Made by a program: the position numbers and the translations under genes | Shown: piece after piece, positions 59,196 to 64,000 of the stretch | Layout of the letters: the number at the start of each line of letters is the position of its first letter | How positions within the stretch are numbered: the stretch's first letter is position 1 | DNA from: Paenibacillus sp. 32352 | GTDB taxonomy: Bacteria; Bacillota; Bacilli; Paenibacillales; NBRC-103111 | Direction of reading: 5' to 3' | Length of the DNA stretch: 64,000 bases | NCBI RefSeq assembly: GCF_002042965.1 | Contig: NZ_MZNT01000017.1 | Coordinates: 62,001-126,000 of the forward strand | The notes under the pieces: generated by a model | Told to the model about the DNA's origin: nothing | Seen by the model: only the letters and a program-made list of their open reading frames with translations | Databases searched by the model: none

Positions 59196-60485
59196 ATGAA
59201 CTTATTAGCGGATTTGGCTTACCAAGGGCTTCACGCCTTGCTGCAATTGCTGTTGCATCCGTTTTATTATGTAGGGATTTTATTTATAGTGCTTCAGTAT
59301 CGAAGACAGATTCAATTCGAACGCAAGCTGTTTCATACCAAGCTGCATTCATTACTATCGGAAACATGGCGGGCGCTGCTATGGGGATGGATTGGCGGCC
59401 TGCTCGCGTCCGTTCTTATGGCCGTTGTTGGAGCAACCATTCAGCCGGAGGCCGTTGTCCTGCTATGGATTATTTCTATGCTGCTGATCTTGTTCCGTGT
59501 CCGGTTTCTATGTTGGGCTTATGCGGTCGGGGCTATAGGAATCATTCAAGTGCTGGTCAGCACAATAGGCACTGTATCGGACATAATGCCAGCTTGGCTG
59601 CTGGAGCCTTTACGAAGCCTTAACGTGCCGACGCTGCTTGCTCTTGTGGCTGTGCTTCACTTAATTGAAGCTATTCTGGTTCGGTTGCAGGGGGCGAGAA
59701 CGGCCACGCCGATGTTTTACGAAAGCAAGCGCGGGAAAATTGTCGGCGGTTATCACATGCAGGGATTTTGGCCTGTCGCTTTGTTTTTGCTGGTGCCGCT
59801 TCAGGGAGGGAACGTTCATCCATTGCCCTGGACTCCGCTGTTAGGCGGTGAATTATGGAGCGGTGGCTGGACGATTGTCGGTTTCCCCGTCATGATCGGC
59901 TTTGCAGAATTAACGATGTCCCGGCTGCCGCAAATGAAGGCCAGGCTGACGTCCAGATTGTTGGCATTGTATGCCTGCCTCGTCCTGCTCCTTGCGATTG
60001 CCGTTCATGAATGGCCTGTAGTGACCTTGGCCGCTTCCCTCTTATGCATTGCGCTGCATGAAGGGCTGCTCTTGTTCAGCCGTTGGGACGAAGCCAAGCG
60101 CAGTCCGATATTTGTACACGATCAGCGGGGCTTGAAGGTGCTGGCCATACTGCCCGGGAGTCCTGCGGACGAGCTTGGCATTGTGCCAGGCGAAATTCTT
60201 CATAAAGTCAATGGAATGCCAATACGAACCAAAAGTGAGCTTCACCAAGCTATGCAAGTGAATTCGGCCTTCTGCAAGCTGGAAGTATTGAACTTGGCGG
60301 GGGAGAGCAAATTTTTGAAGCGGGCCATGTTCTCGGGAGAGCATCATCAATTAGGTATTTTATTGGCCCCGGATCAAGATGCAATGTACTATGCCGTAGA
60401 GAAGCAGACCCCTATTTTCGCTTATATGAGAAGAAAGCTGGTCGGATTGCTCAGCAAGCCTTCCGATACGACGAAGCCGATGTAA
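59196..60485 (+). CDS. minJ: Polytopic PDZ-domain membrane protein, MinJ-like
   Basis: A 429-aa protein with about seven or eight hydrophobic helices over residues ~15-300 and a C-terminal PDZ domain (~310-385, LKVLAILPGSPADELGIVPG). MinJ of B. subtilis, which links DivIVA to MinD at the division site, has the same plan and lies next to ctpB (yvjB). The call rests on architecture and synteny; sequence conservation is modest. ATG 59196 follows AAAGGAG. Confidence 0.8.
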   Translation: MNLLADLAYQGLHALLQLLLHPFYYVGILFIVLQYRRQIQFERKLFHTKLHSLLSETWRALLWGWIGGLLASVLMAVVGATIQPEAVVLLWIISMLLILFRVRFLCWAYAVGAIGIIQVLVSTIGTVSDIMPAWLLEPLRSLNVPTLLALVAVLHLIEAILVRLQGARTATPMFYESKRGKIVGGYHMQGFWPVALFLLVPLQGGNVHPLPWTPLLGGELWSGGWTIVGFPVMIGFAELTMSRLPQMKARLTSRLLALYACLVLLLAIAVHEWPVVTLAASLLCIALHEGLLLFSRWDEAKRSPIFVHDQRGLKVLAILPGSPADELGIVPGEILHKVNGMPIRTKSELHQAMQVNSAFCKLEVLNLAGESKFLKRAMFSGEHHQLGILLAPDQDAMYYAVEKQTPIFAYMRRKLVGLLSKPSDTTKPM

Positions 60486-60506
60486 CGTATAGAGAATAGT
60501 AAATTG

Positions 60507-60541
60507 AAAAGCTGCCGGGGATATCCCCGACAGCTTTTTTT
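60507..60541. terminator. Terminator between minJ and motB
   Basis: AAAGCTG-C-CGGGGAT pairs with ATCCCCG-A-CAGCTTT, followed by T residues on the plus strand. The minus-strand tail (CTTTTCAATTT) makes it usable for motB too. Confidence 0.88.
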
Positions 60542-60585
60542 CGAACCGATATTAATCATTTTACCGATAACCTAGTGGTGTATGA

Positions 60586-61353
60586 TCAGCTTTTACCTCT
60601 GAGAACGACAATTTCGACACGGCGGTTTTTGGCGCGGTTCTCGACGGTATCATTGTCGGCGACAGGCCGGGTATCGGCGTAGCCGGTCGAGATGAAGAGC
60701 TTCGGATCCAAGCCGTCATTATATACAAAGTAGCGAAGCACCGATAGGGAACGTTCGTTCGACAACCCCCAGTTATCCTTATAGAGCGAACCCGTCGCTA
60801 GCGGAAGGTTATCCGTATGCCCCTCAATGCTGATCGTCGTATCCTTCAGAGTAGGGAACAAGCTGGCCAATTGGTTCAATATCGGGTAGGCATCCTTTTT
60901 CAAATCGGCCTTTCCAAGATCGAACAGGAACAGATCGTTCAGTGTCACCGCAACTCCTCTTGGGGTATTGGCGGCGGACACTTGGGCCTGCAGATTGTTT
61001 TGCTGAATATACTGCTGAACTTGTTCCAGCAAGTTTTGCAGCTGCTTTTCGCGCTGCTCCAGTTCTTCACGTTCTTTCTTATCCTTCTCGTTGTTCTCGG
61101 TTTTCTCGCCTTCCTGTGACTTGGCGGTGCTCACGCGGCCGAGAACCCCTTCGCCCTGCGGCAGCACCGTATCCGACTTCTTAAATTCAAAGCTGAGCGC
61201 TGAGGCCAGGACCGAATACTTTTCATTATCGATTTTACTCATGGCGTACATGATGATAAAGAAAACCAGAAGAAGCGTGATCAAGTCGGAATAAGTAATT
61301 AACCATCGTTCATGGTTCTCGTGGGCTGCGTGCTTTTTATTTCTCCTCGCCAC
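60586..61353 (-). CDS. motB: Flagellar stator protein MotB
   Basis: A 255-aa stator subunit. The short basic N-terminus is followed by one membrane helix with the proton-carrying Asp (TYSDLITLLLVFFIIMYAMS, Asp ~23). A coiled-coil, Gln/Glu-rich linker follows, then a C-terminal OmpA-like peptidoglycan-binding domain (ISIEGHTDNLPLATGSLYKD, LSNERSLSVLRYF, NRRVEIVVL). GTG at 61353 is preferred to GTG 61362 because AAGGTGAT stands just before it. It overlaps the end of motA by 17 nt. Confidence 0.96.
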   Translation of the reverse strand: MARRNKKHAAHENHERWLITYSDLITLLLVFFIIMYAMSKIDNEKYSVLASALSFEFKKSDTVLPQGEGVLGRVSTAKSQEGEKTENNEKDKKEREELEQREKQLQNLLEQVQQYIQQNNLQAQVSAANTPRGVAVTLNDLFLFDLGKADLKKDAYPILNQLASLFPTLKDTTISIEGHTDNLPLATGSLYKDNWGLSNERSLSVLRYFVYNDGLDPKLFISTGYADTRPVADNDTVENRAKNRRVEIVVLRGKS

Positions 61354-62128
61354 CGGTATCACCTTCGCTTTCCGGTTTCTTCTGCTCTTGGTGTAGGAAC
61401 GATTTCAATTTTTTCTTGATCAGCTGCGGATTTTCACCGGCTTGCAGCGCCAAAATCCCTTCCAGCATAAGCTCCATTTCGGAAATTTGCTCCTTGCTGC
61501 GGACTTTGATCTTTTGGGCAAGCGGCATGTAAATAACGTTAGCGGATGCAACCCCGTACAAGGTAGCGGCAAAAGCGACCGCGATCGCAGGTCCTAATGT
61601 GCTTGGCTCGGAAAGGTTGCCCAGAACGTGGATCAGACCCATTACCGTACCGATGATCCCCATCGTTGGCGCAAAACCGCCGGCGGATTCAAAAATTTTG
61701 GCCCAGCCTTCGTGATGATGCTCCAAAGCATCCATTTCGAGCTCCAAAATTTGTCTTGTCAATTCAGGATCGGTGCCGTCAACGACCATCATCAAGCCAT
61801 CGCGCAAAAAGTCGTTGCTGTGCTCCTGCGCACGCTGCTCCAAGGCAAGTACGCCTTCCCGTCTGGCAACTGTAGCCATGTCGACCAGCTCGTCGATGAT
61901 AGCGCCTGGATCGCGCTTGGTTTCTTTAAATGCCATTTTCAACGCTTTTGGCGTTTCCTTCAACGTTGACATTGGAAAGCTTACTACAACCGCTCCAATG
62001 GTTCCGCCGAATACGATCAGCATGGCACTTGGGACTATCAGTGCAGAAATATGTCCTCCATCCCACATGTAACCGCCGATTAGGGCGCCCAAGCCGAATA
62101 CAATACCTAGAATTGTTGTCAAATCCAT
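61337..62128 (-). CDS. motA: Flagellar stator protein MotA
   Basis: A 263-aa proton-channel subunit with four membrane helices and a large cytoplasmic loop. The start MDLTTILGIVFGLGALIGGY and the conserved Pro/Gly stretch ESAGGFAPTMGIIGTVMGLI are typical. ATG 62128 follows GGGGTGG; the longer frame to 62269 has no ribosome site. motA-motB form a two-gene operon opposite to the surrounding genes. No convincing sigma-D promoter was seen upstream. Confidence 0.97.
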   Translation of the reverse strand: MDLTTILGIVFGLGALIGGYMWDGGHISALIVPSAMLIVFGGTIGAVVVSFPMSTLKETPKALKMAFKETKRDPGAIIDELVDMATVARREGVLALEQRAQEHSNDFLRDGLMMVVDGTDPELTRQILELEMDALEHHHEGWAKIFESAGGFAPTMGIIGTVMGLIHVLGNLSEPSTLGPAIAVAFAATLYGVASANVIYMPLAQKIKVRSKEQISEMELMLEGILALQAGENPQLIKKKLKSFLHQEQKKPESEGDTGGEEK

Positions 62129-62228
62129 TTTTCGTACCACCCCTAGTTCGAGTAAATGAGAATGCTTCTTGTTTTTTAAATCCGTTCTTCGGCTGTGGCT
62201 GCAGCATAGAAGTGGAAGACTTATGCGT

Positions 62229-62276
62229 TTGCAACATAACCTGAAAAAAGGTATAATATATGGGAACAAATATTCC
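62229..62276 (+). promoter_or_regulatory. uvrB promoter with SOS (LexA)-box-like palindrome
   Basis: TTGCAA (62229-62234), 17-nt spacer, TATAAT (62252-62257). GGAACAAATATTCC (62263-62276) spans the start site and differs by one base from the Gram-positive LexA core GAAC-N4-GTTC. SOS control of uvrB is usual. Confidence 0.65.
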
Positions 62277-62391
62277 TATAGAGGAAAAAGTCGAACGGAG
62301 TCAACCTGCGTCGATGTGACGCATAGTATTTATCGGAAACATCCCGGCAAAAGTTTATAGAGAATGATCTTTTTCAATAGGCGGTGAAGAA

Positions 62392-64000
62392 ATGAACGAT
62401 GTAGTGATGAGTGACAAGCGCTTTGAGCTGGTATCCGAGTTTTCCCCTCAAGGGGATCAGCCCAAGGCAATAGAGAAGCTTTTAGAAAGTATCCGATCAG
62501 GGAAAAAGCATCAGACGCTGCTTGGAGCGACAGGAACGGGGAAGACGTTTACAGCAGCTCAGGTTATTGCACAGCTGAATAGGCCTACACTGTTAATTGC
62601 CCACAATAAGACGCTGGCTGCGCAGCTGTGCAGTGAGCTGAAGGAGTTTTTTCCGAATAATGCGGTTGAATATTTTGTAAGCTACTACGATTATTATCAG
62701 CCTGAGGCCTACATTCCTTCATCCGATACGTTTATTGAAAAAGACTCGAGTATAAATGATGAGATTGATAAGCTTCGCCACTCCGCTACCAGCGCGCTGT
62801 TCGAGCGCCGCGATGTCATTATCGTAGCGAGTGTCTCCTGCATTTACGGTTTGGGTTCTCCAATGGAGTATCGGAACCTGGTGATGTCCCTGCGTGTCGG
62901 AATGGAGCGTTCGCGCAATGAGATCTTGCATAGACTGATAGACATCCAATATCAGCGCAACGATATGAATTTTGTTCGCGGCACGTTCCGTGTTCGGGGG
63001 GATGTCGTAGAGATTTTCCCGGCTTCACATAGCGAGCATGCCGTTCGTGTGGAGCTCTTCGGCGATGAAATCGAACGGATTACGGAGATTGATGTCCTGA
63101 CCGGCGAAATTCTGGGCGAGCGGGATCATATCGCTATTTTCCCGGCATCCCACTTCGTAACCCACGAGGATACGATGAAGCGGGCGCTTGTCGATATAGA
63201 GCGTGAGCTGGAGGAACGGCTGGAGGAGCTTCGCGGTCAAGGCAAGCTGCTGGAGGCCCAGCGGCTCGAGCAGCGGACGCGATACGACATCGAGATGATG
63301 CAGGAGATGGGCTTCTGCTCGGGCATCGAGAACTATTCAGGCCCCCTCACGTTCCGCGAGCGCGGAGCTACGCCTTATACCCTGTTCGATTACTTCCCTG
63401 ACGATATGCTGATTGTCGTGGACGAGTCGCACGTGACGCTTCCGCAAATTCGCGGGATGTATAATGGAGACAGGGCGCGTAAGGAAGTGCTGGTAGAGCA
63501 CGGCTTCCGTCTGCCTTCGGCTTTGGATAACCGTCCGCTGCGCTTCGAGGAGTTCGAGAAGAAGATCACCCAAGCGCTGTATATATCGGCTACTCCAGGA
63601 CCTTACGAGCTGGAGCATTGTCCGGAAATGGTGGAGCAAATCATTCGTCCGACCGGCTTGATCGATCCCGAGATCGAGGTTCGTCCGACCAAAGGACAGA
63701 TCGATGATCTGCTTGGGGAGATTCAGGACCGGATTCGCAAGGATGAGCGGGTGCTCGTTACCACATTAACGAAGAAGATGGCCGAGGATTTGACGGATTA
63801 CTTTAAGGAAATCGGCATTAAGGTACGTTACCTGCATTCGGACATCAAGACGCTGGAGCGGATGCAAATTCTGCGCGAGCTGAGGCTCGGTGTATTTCAT
63901 GTGCTGGTAGGCATCAACCTGCTGAGAGAAGGGCTCGACCTGCCGGAGGTATCCCTGGTCGCTATTCTGGATGCAGACAAGGAAGGCTTCCTTCGTGCAG
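62392..64000 (+). CDS. uvrB: Excinuclease ABC subunit B (3' end outside window)
   Basis: The first 536 residues of UvrB, the DNA-damage-verifying helicase of nucleotide excision repair; the frame is still open at the window edge. Walker A LLGATGTGKTFTAAQV (~43), the beta-hairpin region YYDYYQPEAYIPSSDTFIEK, the DEAD-equivalent IVVDESHVTLPQIRGMYNGD, and the motif SATPGPYELE are present. The end seen, GINLLREGLDLPEVSLVAIL, belongs to motif V. ATG 62392 follows GGTGAAG and is the first start after the promoter. Confidence 0.97.
   Translation, partial: MNDVVMSDKRFELVSEFSPQGDQPKAIEKLLESIRSGKKHQTLLGATGTGKTFTAAQVIAQLNRPTLLIAHNKTLAAQLCSELKEFFPNNAVEYFVSYYDYYQPEAYIPSSDTFIEKDSSINDEIDKLRHSATSALFERRDVIIVASVSCIYGLGSPMEYRNLVMSLRVGMERSRNEILHRLIDIQYQRNDMNFVRGTFRVRGDVVEIFPASHSEHAVRVELFGDEIERITEIDVLTGEILGERDHIAIFPASHFVTHEDTMKRALVDIERELEERLEELRGQGKLLEAQRLEQRTRYDIEMMQEMGFCSGIENYSGPLTFRERGATPYTLFDYFPDDMLIVVDESHVTLPQIRGMYNGDRARKEVLVEHGFRLPSALDNRPLRFEEFEKKITQALYISATPGPYELEHCPEMVEQIIRPTGLIDPEIEVRPTKGQIDDLLGEIQDRIRKDERVLVTTLTKKMAEDLTDYFKEIGIKVRYLHSDIKTLERMQILRELRLGVFHVLVGINLLREGLDLPEVSLVAILDADKEGFLRA

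Noticed and set aside
62129..62280. Sigma-D promoter for motA-motB on the minus strand
   Set aside because: GCCGAAGA occurs, but there is no TAAA at the right distance and only five of eight positions match.
1..64000. tRNA, rRNA, CRISPR arrays, prophage or complete insertion sequences
   Set aside because: None was recognised on either strand; the only mobile-type structure is the short element after prfB.

Overview
The window looks like a chromosomal segment of a flagellated, spore-forming Firmicute, most probably Paenibacillus or a close relative. It carries SLH-domain surface proteins with the csaB/tagA/tagO cell-wall-polymer genes, an alpha/beta-type spore protein, DegS-DegU, ComFA/ComFC and the Bacillus-type late flagellar block. 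Gene order degS-degU-comF-yvyF-flgM-flgN-flgK-flgL-yviE-fliW-csrA-hag-flaG-fliD-fliS-fliT-hpf-secA-prfB, then ftsE-ftsX-(cwlO-like)-ctpB-minJ, matches the B. subtilis backbone as I know it. No tRNA, rRNA, CRISPR array, prophage or intact insertion sequence was seen. All assignments come from reading the sequence; no database search was run.

Layout. 1-3.7 kb: end of a DUF5693-type membrane protein, then csaB, tagA and tagO, a secondary cell-wall polymer module. 3.8-13.4 kb: a small secreted protein on the minus strand, a 1288-aa protein with three C-terminal SLH domains, a probable major S-layer protein with three N-terminal SLH domains and a highly biased codon set, another small secreted protein, and a spore SASP. 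CsaB pyruvylates the polymer that SLH domains bind, so these genes plausibly form one cell-surface unit. 13.5-17.7 kb: metK and a secreted phosphodiester-glycosidase-like protein. 17.8-22.8 kb: degSU, a small glycosyltransferase-like gene, comFA and comFC (no comFB). 23-35.8 kb: late flagellar genes. FlgM (anti-sigma-D), FliW and CsrA form the known checkpoint circuit on flagellin, and the hag leader shows the expected CsrA site in a hairpin loop. Two tandem TPR-glycosyltransferases sit directly behind hag and probably modify flagellin. 36-41.2 kb: cold-shock gene, hpf, secA and prfB with its programmed +1 frameshift. 41.6-51.1 kb: yitT-like gene, then argC-J-B-D, argF, argG and argH, a full ornithine/arginine route without carAB. 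51.3-60.5 kb: YcdB-like and VanW-like secreted proteins, ftsEX with its likely M23 hydrolase partner, ctpB-like protease and minJ-like protein. 60.6-62.1 kb: motA-motB on the minus strand. 62.4 kb to the end: uvrB, cut by the window edge.

Most interesting unexplained structures: (i) three near-contiguous DnaA boxes at 35898-35927 in a gene-free pocket between two terminator hairpins; (ii) a 218-bp palindromic, MITE-like insertion right after the prfB stop codon, flanked by 12-bp direct repeats; (iii) a ~108-nt closed, terminator-ended RNA candidate at 41414-41527 ahead of the yitT-like gene; (iv) a 45-codon ORF with a good ribosome site lying over the hag promoter and leader; (v) the tandem TPR-glycosyltransferases behind hag.
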